From contig JASANE010017470.1 of assembly GCA_030248225.1 (NCBI GenBank), positions 1-64,000 on the forward strand: a stretch of 64,000 bases of DNA. Reading direction: 5' to 3'. The translations under genes were made by a program, and so were the position numbers. The number at the start of each line of letters is the position of its first letter. Positions within the stretch are counted from its first letter, which is position 1. The stretch is from Trileptium ribeirensis. Its lineage: Eukaryota; Nematoda; Enoplea; Enoplida; Thoracostomopsidae. Positions 35,960-46,460 of the stretch are shown one piece after another. The notes beneath the pieces are model-generated. The model was not told the origin of the DNA. It did not search any database and was given only the letters and a program-made list of their open reading frames with translations.

Positions 35960-38900
35960 CCTTGCTTCTAGGTATGCAATTAGTCATAACACAATTTACG
36001 GCAAAATAGAAAAACTAGCTAGATGGTAAACACTTGGCTAACCATGTGACTTTTCGAAGAATTGAATGTAGTAATATAACAGAAAGGTACATATATCTTT
36101 ATTTTGTTCTCTCGCAAATGAAACAAAAATAAAGGTTGACATATGACGGGAAACGAAATAATGTGGCCATGTACGTACCAATTCTACCAGAGAATGCGCT
36201 TGCGGAATATGACGCAGCTTCACAAATAAATCTATATTCAGTCAAACCCGTGTTCTTAAAATTTTCCTTAATTTAATGCGCTCCGTTGGTGCAGTAGATC
36301 TTATGCCGCTTAGGACGAAATCATAAAAAATATATAACCAATGTTGTCTGTTTCCGATGCAAACCAAACTTTACTTCTTGAAAAGGTGTATCTCCATAAA
36401 AGTAACCGCCGGTTTTCAAAAAATTCCAGAAAATTTCTTTAAAAATGCAGCAATATTGACACAAAACATATGATAGGGACACTGCCGTGGTTGCTTGATG
36501 ACTTGATTGTCCAAGCATCAAAGAATTGTATGATGCAATGTTACAAGTTTTGAGGGTACATCTCAAATTTCTTATAATGATAATATTTTGGGAAAAACAC
36601 CATGCAAAAATAGTTATATTATTTTTAATTTTATTGTTCAAAACGTGTTGAAAACAACGGTAAATTAGAACATCAAAAATGACCGAAACACACCAATCGA
36701 ATTGTACGAAAAATGTTAATAGGTGCGTGTGCAAAATTAGAGGGAGTGAGCCATTTGTATCCTTTACCTACAAACTTCGCTTGACAGTAAATCCAGACAA
36801 GACGAAGGAAACATCGATTGGTTATATATTTACGGAAAATAATTTTTCATACTTTTCAAGTTACCATCTGATATCATACCCAGAATTTTCCAACAAATTA
36901 TCTTTTATGTGATGATACCTATTGCTAAAGTCGGGGGGGAAGCTGCCGAACCCTTGTTATAAGCTGTTATTTTAAGTCTAGAACACCACACCGTCAGTTT
37001 GACATGAACCGACTGGCTATTGATGAAGAAGTTTATCGTGAGCTAAATTTAGCAAATTAATGTACATATTCTCTTTAAATTTATAATAAGCATTTCGAAA
37101 ACTCACACCCACCAAATAGCTATGTTTTTACACATTAGGTACTTATATAGGTTGCATTGAAAAATGACGGATTAATAGTCCAAGCAAAACTTTCAAGCAG
37201 TAGGTTAAGAAATTTTCACTAAATTGACACAGAAGACTTTTTACTAGCAATACGGTTTCCACGTTACGGATATAACAAATACATAGTCGTATTTGTCTGC
37301 TGGGCAGAATACAAGTTGACTAGTGAAGCTCGCTTGCGAGCCAGAATTCGAGTGGTGAGAACAATCTCCCGAAGTCTGTTGTAGAAAGCACACAAACAAA
37401 GCCTACACACAGTACGCAGGTGCAGCATTATATAAACCGTGAGTGACGAGTCATAGTTACGCCCGCCTCTTTTGATAGCCAACATATGCAGTAGACAAAA
37501 CATCATACAACGAGTACAGAAACAGTGAACTAACAATTTAATAATTCAACAAAACCCTAAATTGACCGTGAAAAGAACGTTAAAGAATTCAAACCGACAC
37601 TAGAGAAAAATCTTATTTTTCATACCAAGTATGAAGCAGAAGTGTGAGAAATATTTGCCACACAATATTTTTGACGCACGCAATGAGCTTGTCGGCCCAG
37701 AAAATCCCATATCCGACACTAAAACCAACAATAAACACACATTCAGGTGCTTTTCCCACGACTTCTCATCAATATTTCGAAAACGTCATTTTTTATGGCA
37801 AGTATGAACCAGAAGTGTAAAAAATATTTGCCCAATAATATTTTTTGCAATGGGTTTATCTGCCCAGAAAACCCCATATAAGACACTAAAAGCAACAAAA
37901 AACGCACATTTAGGTGCATTTCCCACGCTTTTCACCAAATATGAAATTTGGCGCAAACTATAAGCTTATAGACTCCAGATTGGGAAGTAGTTGAAAAACT
38001 TGTTATATATCATTGGAAAGCCCTGGTAAAGCTACATTGAATAGGCCTATTAGTTTGCAGATTCCTCGTGTACTTATTGAGAAAAATCGCAAAAACTGGA
38101 GGGGTTGCCCGAAAAATGGGCCAAAATGACGTCATTTTGCCCCATAACTTTTCTCACGGCAAAAAAATTCAAAAATCGGGCTCCGTCACTAAAACCTAAA
38201 TCGACCATTGCGGTTCGAATGAGCTCATCAGCCCAACCGTTATCGAGATCCAGGTGCGACACACAGACAGGACCTCCTCAACCCCCCTCCAGAGCAAAAA
38301 TTGAAAATTCTCGTTCCACTTACTCGCTTCGCTCGCTCATTCCACTCGAATTCAATAAACCATATAGAGCGTGTATTTATTGCGCTAGAGCTAATGAATT
38401 TTATGCAAATACAATGATAACAAGAGCTACATTTGAAGTGCGTGATGTGATTTTCGAAAAAGCTAATTGGCTCAGTCAGTGTAGTTCATAAATGCGTATG
38501 GGTAGGGGGTTACCCGTACGGGTCTGACCCCATCGACCTCCCTTAGTCACCCAGTATCCCCCTGGGACATCGAAGCGCGCCCGTGTAAGGGAATAACTTA
38601 TATATTTATATCATATTAACATATACAGTATGAATGAAAATTATCGTTGCAAGTGATTTTGTAGAAGCATATGTATATTACATTCACATAATAGACGTTT
38701 CACACGTTATACACAGATAATACACCAACAAATAAATTAACAGATATGCAGCAATAAAATATCATCCAATCTTTAGTCAGCTTGGAAAGTCTCTGTACAT
38801 TTCTGGCGCCTGTCTTACTTTAAACTAGCTTGCACTCAGAACACAACATGGCTCAATACCCCTGGTTCCGTTTTGGAGCACTGAGCTATAGTTTGATATT

Positions 38901-39244
38901 AGGCGCATCCTCATTTCTGCACTTTTATATCCAGGATTCGCTTTATATTTCCACTGTTTGAGATTTTTATAGGACAACTACAATAATGGTTAAACTATAA
39001 AAACCTTGATTTTAAATCTCCAGTTAGGCTGAGCTCTTCATGAAACGAGTCCGGCTCAACTTGGCTCTTCCGATGGCATGCCAGACTTGGCTCGACTTTT
39101 AAAAGTTCATACATATAAAACGTTGTGATTCACTAGAGGGAAAATATAATGTGCAATCCAAAAAATATATAGCTTCATTGAGATGTTTTAAGACCCCACA
39201 CGGGGTAACCTCCGCTGTTGTTGCTATAGGCTGACCGTTGTGTA
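35960..39244. other. Interval without a supported gene; tandem duplication and end module
   Basis: 37631 and 37804 start two copies of a 173-bp unit (ATGAA..AGAAGTGT.A.AAATATTTGCC...). 38100-38345 is a relative of the satellite end module, ending in TACTCGCTTCGCTCGCTCATTCC. 38490-38590 is a GC-rich repeat patch. The rest shows nothing I can name. Confidence 0.45.
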
Positions 39245-39388
39245 ATGGGCAGTTTGCGTAATAATCAAAAACTTGTATTCGTTAATCCTAATTTCATTTG
39301 TGGCAGAAAAATTAGTTTAGCAAACGGGGAACGAGGATTTGTGCTGCTGGTGTTAGTGCATGTAATATTTTATGTCACTGTAATAGGA
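39245..39388 (+). CDS. DHHC palmitoyltransferase-like first exon
   Basis: 48 codons starting MGSLRNNQKLVFVNPNFICG, followed by RKISLANGERGF and the hydrophobic run VLLVLVHVIFYVTVIG, then donor GGA|GTGAGT at 39389. The order NxxFxCGGRxxxAxxxGxF then a first membrane helix is the N-terminus of ZDHHC9/14/18-type protein S-acyltransferases, which transfer palmitate to cysteines at Golgi and plasma membranes. The catalytic DHHC exon is not found downstream in this window, so this is either the start of a gene extending beyond 64000 or a resemblance by chance. Start context is TGTAATGG. Confidence 0.4.
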
Positions 39389-41086
39389 GTGAGTTTACAT
39401 GAAGTAAACATTTGTTATTGTTATGTATGTTTATTTTAAAAAGGACTAAATAGCCATTTCAGTTTTCTCAGATACAATACGCTACGCTCTAACAAACAGG
39501 TCTTACTCTCGGATCTTGGAACTTCATGCGAACTTAGCGCCTACACATTCACCTCAAAAATTACATACTTACACACCATAGGGGGCTGGTATTAGAGCTT
39601 AAACATTGGGATTTGGGTGCTTTATTGTCTGGAGACAGTCAAATTACTCAAAATTGTCTCGTACTTCTCAGTGCTAGGGGAAATTTAGTTACAAAAGTAA
39701 TTTGCTAATACCTATATTGTAGGTGTCCTAGCCCACGGACTATGGGGGGCGATAGGATACATGATTGGCCTGGGAGAAAGGTCGTCGATGAGGGTGTAAT
39801 TGAGGGGGGGTTAATTTTAAATTTTCAGAAACTCATACTTTTCGTTATTTTTTCCCAATTTTCGCTAAATCTTCAGTTCGCTTTTGACGCCGCTAGGGGA
39901 AAGGAGTCGCTGATCATCCAGAGGGCCACCTACCCTCCTTCCGATAGCCACCTATTACCTATGTATCAAATCAACATTAAAAATGTGATAAAATCTTATG
40001 TTTGTTGTGTTATTTTATACGAAGGTATTTAGTCTACCATAAACACAAGTGATTAGCTAAAACAGTTGATGTAAACATTTCTTGTCTGACGATTAGAGTT
40101 AGTTAGCGGCGTTCCATGTTTTAGTCAAGCAGATAAAATAATAATAAATAGAAATACTTTTTCGCCGTAAAATAGCAGAAGCGGATAAAAACATTTGGCA
40201 TATCTAATTAAAGTGATCAGATGACATTTGAGGTGATATTGACCTGTTGTTAAAGACATGAGTTTGAAAAAGCTATTCATTATATTCATTCAAATATGTA
40301 CATATATACTAAGCGCCTTGATCACCAAAATGCTGAATGCCATCTAAACAACTTCAAATTAATATTTGTAATATAAATTGGCTGAAAGCTGCACTTTCTG
40401 AAAAGACGGTATCACAACATTAACGAACAACCGTAGTCCAACGTGGAACAAACGAGAACTTGATTAAATCAGAAGAATTTGAAATTTGGCTTGAAATGAT
40501 ATAGTTCGACCCTTGTTTTCGAACGAAAGCGTTAGAAATAACGACGACGTATACCCTATGGTAGGAATTGTAAGGCACACCTTCCGAGACGGGAGTCTGG
40601 TACATATAACTACATGTTAATGCATTAAGTGGCACTTGACATGAGCGTATTTTCATATAAAAGTACAGTTCATTCTACCTACGGGGTTACTTCCTATTTT
40701 TTTGAGCTCACAAACTGTAACTTTGATGTTACAATTTTAGCGTTTTGTGGGTTTTATGTAAACTTACAATAAATACCACAATCCTGGATGCGGTTGTGAT
40801 GTTATCAAAGAAACGGCTGGTGCACATTTAATCGTATTTCATAAATATTCAATAATAACATATACATATATAGTGATCGTTGAATAGATGTATTAAATTT
40901 CAGCGGAAAATTCTTAGTTAAAATTTATCGAACAGTGAAAAAATTATATACTCCTATTTTTAATTCTACATATCGCTCCGATTTTAAATAAATATTGGAA
41001 CCGACACCATTTACGTATTAAGATTGACTGTAAAAATTTAGGCTGTGTGTAGTGCGGTGCTTTGGCTTTGACAGTTGCGCGTTGCT
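39389..41086. other. Interval with possible exons, none secure
   Basis: 39730-39785 reads GVLAHGLWGAIGYMIGLGER between AG and GT but without matching partners. 40423-40600 on the minus strand reads YMYQTPVSEGVPYNSYHRVY and continues to a stop after WTTVVR; it may be a terminal exon. Neither has enough support to call. Confidence 0.3.
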
Positions 41087-41287
41087 TCACATTATCGAGC
41101 ACGCTGTTGATCCATCAATACACTGCTTTAAATTTAGAACTTCTTGTTTTGTCGCAGGCTTCGCTTCCCATCCATCGAGTAGTTCTTTGCGCGCGTCGGT
41201 TGTAAACGGTTTCTTATATATTTGAGCGATTTTTTGCCACGACTGGAGTAGATCATTAATTGCGTCAGCGTTTTTGAGACAGTCATT
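41087..41287 (-). CDS. Last exon of a multi-exon gene ending in a CAAX-like motif
   Basis: On the minus strand a T-rich tract and TCTAG (ending at 41288) precede 66 codons and TGA. The exon reads NDCLKNADAINDLLQSWQKI, continues AQIYKKPFTTDARKELLDGW and ends STACSIM. It is strongly amphipathic-helical. The final Cys-Ser-Ile-Met fits a CAAX box with Met last, a pattern associated with farnesylation; membrane attachment is therefore possible but inferred. The exon opens in phase 0, so at least one unresolved exon lies between it and 42317. I do not recognise the protein. Confidence 0.55.
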   Translation of the reverse strand, partial: NDCLKNADAINDLLQSWQKIAQIYKKPFTTDARKELLDGWEAKPATKQEVLNLKQCIDGSTACSIM

Positions 41288-42316
41288 CTAGAAAAAAATA
41301 TATATCTTTAGCTGCGCTTATGATAATTAATATTAAATTATTTCGTCGATATTTCTAAGAAATTTTATCACTATAACAAACAGGCTGAACCTCCCAGGCT
41401 TCAGGAGATAGCTGATGTCGGGGAGGGGAGTTCGTTTCTGGGAGGTGGAGGGAAGAGGCCCTTGTGGGGTACTCCAGGGGGTTGCTGAGAAAAGTTGACG
41501 ACCTCCCCCGGTGGCAACCCAAAGATCTTACTCTAGGTTGAGCATCCTGGTTCGACTGTTACGGAGTGTTTTCCAAATACCGCCGTGGCAAATGTGTCGG
41601 CTTCTTCCGACTATATTTAGCAAAATGTATGGCTGTCAAAGCGGCTTATGCAGTTGAACACCAAATCTAGCCGAGTTCAATATTCAGAAACACAGTAAAC
41701 TTAATGTTTAATGATATCCATTAAAAGATTTTACCAATAACCGAAATGCTCGTGATCCTATCTCGACATCGTTAAAGGAGTGTTTGCGGGGACGGCTGAA
41801 TTAGAAGCAACACAAGGTTGAGATGCAAGGATTCTTGATTTCCTTATGCATGAAGAAGCTTTGGTGACCCCGCGAACCATCCTATTTTGTCATTACCGAT
41901 ATCGAATCGCACACCCTTGTTACGGAAAACAGGCTTAATTTCATTCGGTTTTTCGCTAACCGAAAATTGGCAAAATCACATTCAAGTGCCAGAAATTAGA
42001 CCTTGTGTTCGAACTGAATTTCGGCTATTTGAGTTCGCTGAAGTTCTGTTCCCTAATACATTATCATTTAAATTTCGATTATTCAGTGATCGCGAACAAA
42101 TTTAATGCAAAAGTAACGTCACAATACATATTGATAAATTTTAATTCTCAAATTTTTGAGTAATTTTACTTCAATTTTCGCGAACACAAAACGGTTAGAT
42201 TTCAACCGCGACCGCTGTGTTCGCGAACAGTTTTACGCTGAGTTTCAATTGAAGAAAAAGCGATCCGTAACAAATTTTATGCAAAAATACAAAATAAGAT
42301 GGTTGACGGGGTTTAC

Positions 42317-42491
42317 CTTAAGTTTACTCGCGCATTATAGGAGAGAAATGGCCTCTCAAACAGGCTATGCAATGTATTCCAGGTTTTTGGTTCTGTTGAA
42401 GCAATCCCCGACGAAGATTTATTCCGTCTTAGACCTTCATGCTTCTGCGACGCATATACTTGTTGTAGGAGAACAGAAATCTCGGGTGCAA
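42317..42491 (-). CDS. Internal exon of the CAAX-like gene
   Basis: An excellent acceptor (GAATCTTTTCAG, ending at 42492) and a strong donor TTAAG|GTAAAC bound 57 complete codons. The exon reads APEISVLLQQVYASQKHEGL, RRNKSSSGIA, STEPKTWNTL and HSLFERPFLSYNARVNL. It starts with two bases of a codon and ends with two. The start phase matches the exon 43061-43099. No family is recognised. Confidence 0.6.
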
Positions 42492-43060
42492 CTGAAAAGA
42501 TTCAGACACCGCTGTGCTTTTGGATAGAGCAGCTTGTTGGAATTTGTGTATTTGCAACTGTTGGTGAGATTTTACAGTACGATAAATACACGTAATCGCA
42601 GTTTCGCCACCCAACAATCTGGTTAAAATAAGCAGGATTATTACCCGTATTCTACATGAGCCCATAATGTATCGATAAATTTGATTCCAGATGAGTGCTG
42701 AAATTAATTATTGGTTCACTTTGAGAAGATGATATAATAAATAATAACTAATATGCGCATTTTTCAACAATCAATTAGCTTGGTTATATATACCGTGCTA
42801 GAATAGTAAGCTGGCAAATTTGTTGGTCTTATTCATACCCTTCTGCTTTTTTCAAGACAGGCGATTCTATCAATCTTCAAAAGTATTTGTCGAGAGCCTA
42901 ATAAAAGATTCCCTGTCGATCGTGAATTCTTAATGAATACATCAAAATTTGAGTGCATTTAGCTTGAAAGTAAAAAAGTTTTAAGTATAAAACTATATGC
43001 CATTTTACAATATTTACTGTTGCTATTATATATATACGAATGTATACTGACCATTATTAC

Positions 43061-43099
43061 CTGTGTAATAATTTGAACTAGTCGGATAATGATTATAAT
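43061..43099 (-). CDS. Short internal exon of the CAAX-like gene
   Basis: 39 bases reading YNHYPTSSNYYT, with donor ACAG|GTAATA and acceptor CTGGAG. It starts with two codon bases and ends with one, which is in phase with both the exon 43784-43935 and the exon 42317-42491. The acceptor lacks a clear pyrimidine tract. The call rests on phase agreement and codon-like content. Confidence 0.4.
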
Positions 43100-43350
43100 C
43101 TCCAGCAACCGTAAAGTTTGATTAAAGTTTTTAATTCATCCTCAATATTCAAATACAAAATACCAATCTGTGCATATTATGTAAAAATCCAATTCCAATG
43201 CAATCGTCAAAAATTTATCCTTTTGCGTATACCCGTTGCGGCGTTAATTTTGTCTAGCGGTACTAGTTTGGAGTTTAGTTTTTTTCGTAACAGTCGTTAT
43301 TAGCCAAAATTATCTAACTTCGGTTAGGAGTGCTTAAAATTGTATATACC

Positions 43351-44265
43351 TAATGCGCCGTTCACGTTATAATGTCCCCAGTATCTGTAACCTATGTACA
43401 ATACACAGTGTCAGGGACACCTTCAACAGCTGGGTGTCTTAGAGACACCACCAGGCTTCTATAAAATTGTTATGTAGCTAGCCAGGGGTTTATCACTTTC
43501 CGACAGTATCCGAGACTACTTGTAGTTTCCGAAGGTATCCGTTTCAAAATTTTTAGGGTGTGCGGTACACCGTCTGTTCAATATACGCGGAGTATAGAGC
43601 ACACCATAGTTAATTTATACATAAATACAGATTGAAATCGGATTAAAGATGTGTTACTTTCATAAACACAAAATTTTTCTAAATTTTAAAAGGAAAATGC
43701 AAAGTTCACAGCTGTCGAAGGCATAAAAGTTTCAGATGGCCAAAGCGTTATGATATGAATCCTGCATATGTCACGGTGCTTACATGATACAGTGAATAAG
43801 CCAGCTACGCTACTCAAGTGAAAATTACTCAAAAAGCTCTTTGGTTGGTATTTCATAACCCACATTTCTTCATTATTGTGCTTAGAAAGTTTCGGCTTTT
43901 CGTTGCTGTTTCTGTAACGTTTTCCTTTTTCCTCACTAGATATTTTTACATCGTCAGAGAATCACCATAGTAAGAAGGCATTTAACAATCCAGTGAACGA
44001 CAGTTTGCTAAATATAGTTTGTTGAATACGTCATAAGCTAGCCATAGATGATGTCAGTTACACCGTCATTCCGCGAAAATAGGATAGCAACGCAGTGTTG
44101 CCCGAACCTGTCATCCTAACGTGAAGTCACTAGGGCTGTTTCAGACAACCTCAAGAATTGCTATACGATAAGGGTGTGATCCTTACGGTCAATACGGTAT
44201 AGTCACAACCATGCAGGGTAAAAAGATTCAAACCATGGGGATATTATAACGCGAACACCACATAA
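43351..44265. mobile_element. Pair of AACGTTATAA-type ends enclosing an exon-like sequence
   Basis: The left end TAATGCGCCGTTCACGTTAT and the right end, read on the minus strand as TTATGTGGTGTTCGCGTTAT, both continue AAT.TCCCC. TACC occurs directly outside both ends (43347-43350, 44266-44269), a candidate 4-bp target duplication. The left 300 bp share GTGTCAGG.ACACC...GGTGTCTTAG with 3250-3300. The exon-like 43784-43935 lies inside. Either the element captured gene sequence, or these are ends of two different insertions. Confidence 0.5.
43784..43935 (-). CDS. Upstream exon of the CAAX-like gene
   Basis: Acceptor ATATCTAG and donor CAT|GTAAGC enclose 50 codons: EEKGKRYRNSNEKPKLSKHN (basic and polar) then NEEMWVMKYQPKSF and SSVAGLFTVS. 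The WVMKYQPKS piece superficially resembles the start of clamp-loader AAA+ domains (WVDKY.P.S), but the rest does not continue like one, so I leave it unnamed. It begins after one codon base and ends with one. It sits between the two inverted ends of a MITE-type element (43351, 44265). Confidence 0.45.
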
Positions 44266-44730
44266 TACCAAGAGAGGATTGCATAATCGAAGAGTATGAT
44301 ACTTCCCTGTACTCTAATGTCACCGCTATTGGATAACGCGGCCGTTTTAGCCTCTGCCTCTCTCATTTTGGGCGGTTTATCATGCACAGACACCCCAGAC
44401 AGCTTTATGAGTGGGGTTGCTTGGATCTCACTCATTTTTGAAAGTATGTCGGGCCTAGCTTTTGAGGTACGGTCAATTGATCCAGTAGCTGATTTTCGTC
44501 TGACCCCCTTAAAGACGGTACACGACTTTTACGCCCTAAACGAAGAGGTCCTAGCTATCTCCAGAAAACGTGGGAGGGTCAGTGTAAGATTACTGCCACG
44601 CCGGAAATGAGGGGATTAAAGGAGAAAACGCATGTGACATCCAACACGGGATAACTTTAAAGTGCAGGGAAGTCTCGTAGCCCTCCATTATGCGCTCTTG
44701 CTAATAATAAGTACTGGTTTTAAACATTTA
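44266..44730. other. Repeat-derived interval between genes
   Basis: Contains sequence similar in style to the satellite end modules (GAGTGAGATCC, CACTCATAAAG boxes on the minus strand). No exon is supported. It ends at the 3' end of the 559-residue gene. Confidence 0.35.
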
Positions 44731-44733
44731 TTA
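44726..44733 (-). promoter_or_regulatory. Stop codon overlapping an AATAAA poly(A) signal
   Basis: On the minus strand the coding region ends GTA TAA TAA A, so the stop TAA overlaps AATAAA. The 3' UTR would be very short. Known for compact transcripts; here it rests on sequence only. Confidence 0.45.
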
Positions 44734-46410
44734 TACACCAACCTGTTGATATGCTTCAATCATTAGCGAAACAACACGTTCAGCTTCTTTATCACTTGAC
44801 AATCCCATCCATACCATAATTTCGTTTGTCTTGCTCAAATATTCCATCAGTCGATCTTTATTTTCACCGCAGCCATTAACTGTTATATTATAATAGCTCG
44901 CTCCGCGACCTTCCATAATTGGTGTATTATTTTTAGTAATCGAAAGTAGAATATCCAAAATATACGGTATGTCTTCTTCATGATGTCCCATTCGTGTAAC
45001 TAGCCGACCAATGTGCGCCACAGTGAACAGAGATGGTTCTTTCGAACTGACCGCTTCTAATAGCTCGTAGTAACTGCGTGGAAATTTTTTGAATTTGAAC
45101 AGGTCTTCAAAAAATAATTGAAACTCAGAATTAACCTCCTCAGCGATGTACAAATACATGTTCGCGATTCCCCGTATCAAAATTCCGCGATCGTTGTCTT
45201 GGAATTCGCTCAATGTGGGTGATCCATATCGCTTGTAAAGTCGTACGACCGATTTTCCATACGGCGCCAACAGATCAGGATGATGTTTCGCGATTTCCTC
45301 GAATACTACTTCTCGTGCACACAAACCCAACTCGTCACAGCATCGAGCTTTAACATTCTCAGCTTCCACTTTTTTGCACGCTGTTTTTTCACTTTGGTCA
45401 GCCCATTCTATGATTAGTTCAATGATTTCGGTACAAACTGTAACTTTGTATACGTCGTTTTCAACTGTTGGACCGGCTCGCTGTGCAGTATGCCCACCGA
45501 TGCTACCTAATATTTTCATTATTGCAACACCATGTGGCGAAAGCTTGTGTGTCACAGCGCTGCGCGCAGGAGCCGAGCCGCATTCTTTGGCGATTAGCGC
45601 TATGATATGACCAAATCGACCTATATCACTGCCGCGTGTGCTATCCATTTTTTCGAAAACAATATGCAAACAATCACCAATAGCAGAACCGAGATCGTGC
45701 CAGCATTTTTCGTCTTTGAAAACACCTTGATCACTTTTCTCCATGAATCCCGCTAGGCTTTCCAAATAGCTAAAACGCGCATCTTCATCCGCTTCTTCCA
45801 TATATTCGTGTTGGTCGAATGCGTGGACCAGCTTTGCGAAATAGACCGATGATGGATGTTTAAATAGTGCTATCCAAAACCTCGCGGCCATATCTTTGGC
45901 TCCAGAAAGATTTTCTAGACGCTCTAATAGCTCTCTGTAGGCGTTGACTAATATATGAATCTGATCCTTGCTCAATTTGGCTTTTTCGTTTTCTTCTGAA
46001 GATGTTTGAGGATGATGATGAAACTTTGGCTCTTTCAGCAAACCCTCCATTATCTTTCGCAACTGCGATCTCTGACTGTACCATGGCGGTTTGACAAATT
46101 TGTATTTGCCGTTCAAAATATCACGTCCCAACGTTATACTTTCAAGACAGTTTGCATGTACTAATGCATCTATAATAAGAACCCAGTCGTGATCAGAATA
46201 TGCCGGGACTCCCTCAGATATAATTTCTTGAAACTGCACGCAAGCCTCTGCTCGAAGCGGCGATTTTAGGTCGTTGAAAAAGTGGTGCAAGCCGTGGTCA
46301 TCCGGTTCTTGATTGTCGTTCGCGTGTTCATGGTTATGATCATGTTGCTTAGTGTGATGTTCGCGGGTTTTGGATTTTGGTCGCCTTGAAGCGGACTTTT
46401 CTCGAGTCAT
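44731..46410 (-). CDS. Single-exon gene, 559-residue helical protein of unknown function
   Basis: A complete intronless frame starting ATGACTCGAGAAAAG with AAAA directly before the ATG. Residues 1-17 are basic. Residues 18-45 are very rich in His, Asp and Asn (HDHNHEHAND), a possible metal-binding or disordered segment. From about residue 45 to the end it is alternating amphipathic helices without signal peptide or membrane helix, suggesting an all-alpha ARM/HEAT-like or other solenoid fold, which is inference. A CCDELGLC cluster lies in the middle. I recognise no family. Absence of introns in an intron-rich setting allows a retrocopy origin, but the frame is intact and carries its own 3' signal. 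Confidence 0.8.
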   Translation of the reverse strand: MTREKSASRRPKSKTREHHTKQHDHNHEHANDNQEPDDHGLHHFFNDLKSPLRAEACVQFQEIISEGVPAYSDHDWVLIIDALVHANCLESITLGRDILNGKYKFVKPPWYSQRSQLRKIMEGLLKEPKFHHHPQTSSEENEKAKLSKDQIHILVNAYRELLERLENLSGAKDMAARFWIALFKHPSSVYFAKLVHAFDQHEYMEEADEDARFSYLESLAGFMEKSDQGVFKDEKCWHDLGSAIGDCLHIVFEKMDSTRGSDIGRFGHIIALIAKECGSAPARSAVTHKLSPHGVAIMKILGSIGGHTAQRAGPTVENDVYKVTVCTEIIELIIEWADQSEKTACKKVEAENVKARCCDELGLCAREVVFEEIAKHHPDLLAPYGKSVVRLYKRYGSPTLSEFQDNDRGILIRGIANMYLYIAEEVNSEFQLFFEDLFKFKKFPRSYYELLEAVSSKEPSLFTVAHIGRLVTRMGHHEEDIPYILDILLSITKNNTPIMEGRGASYYNITVNGCGENKDRLMEYLSKTNEIMVWMGLSSDKEAERVVSLMIEAYQQVGV

Positions 46411-46446
46411 TTTTATCTCATTTATCCGTTGAACAATTCATCTATA

Positions 46447-46460
46447 TACAACTGAAATTA
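46447..46460 (-). promoter_or_regulatory. Splice acceptor just upstream of the 559-residue gene
   Basis: On the minus strand TTATAATTTCAG precedes TTGTATATAG and the ATG by about 40 bases. It could end an intron in the 5' UTR or serve as a trans-splicing acceptor if the species uses spliced leaders. Confidence 0.4.

Noticed and set aside
35201..35987. Long overlapping frames of 200-250 codons on both strands
   Set aside because: Simultaneous openness on both strands is explained by GC-rich repeat composition; no recognisable domain.
43784..43935. Clamp-loader (RFC1/CTF18) identity from WVMKYQPKS
   Set aside because: The exon continues in a way unlike those AAA+ domains before its donor, so the match is too short.
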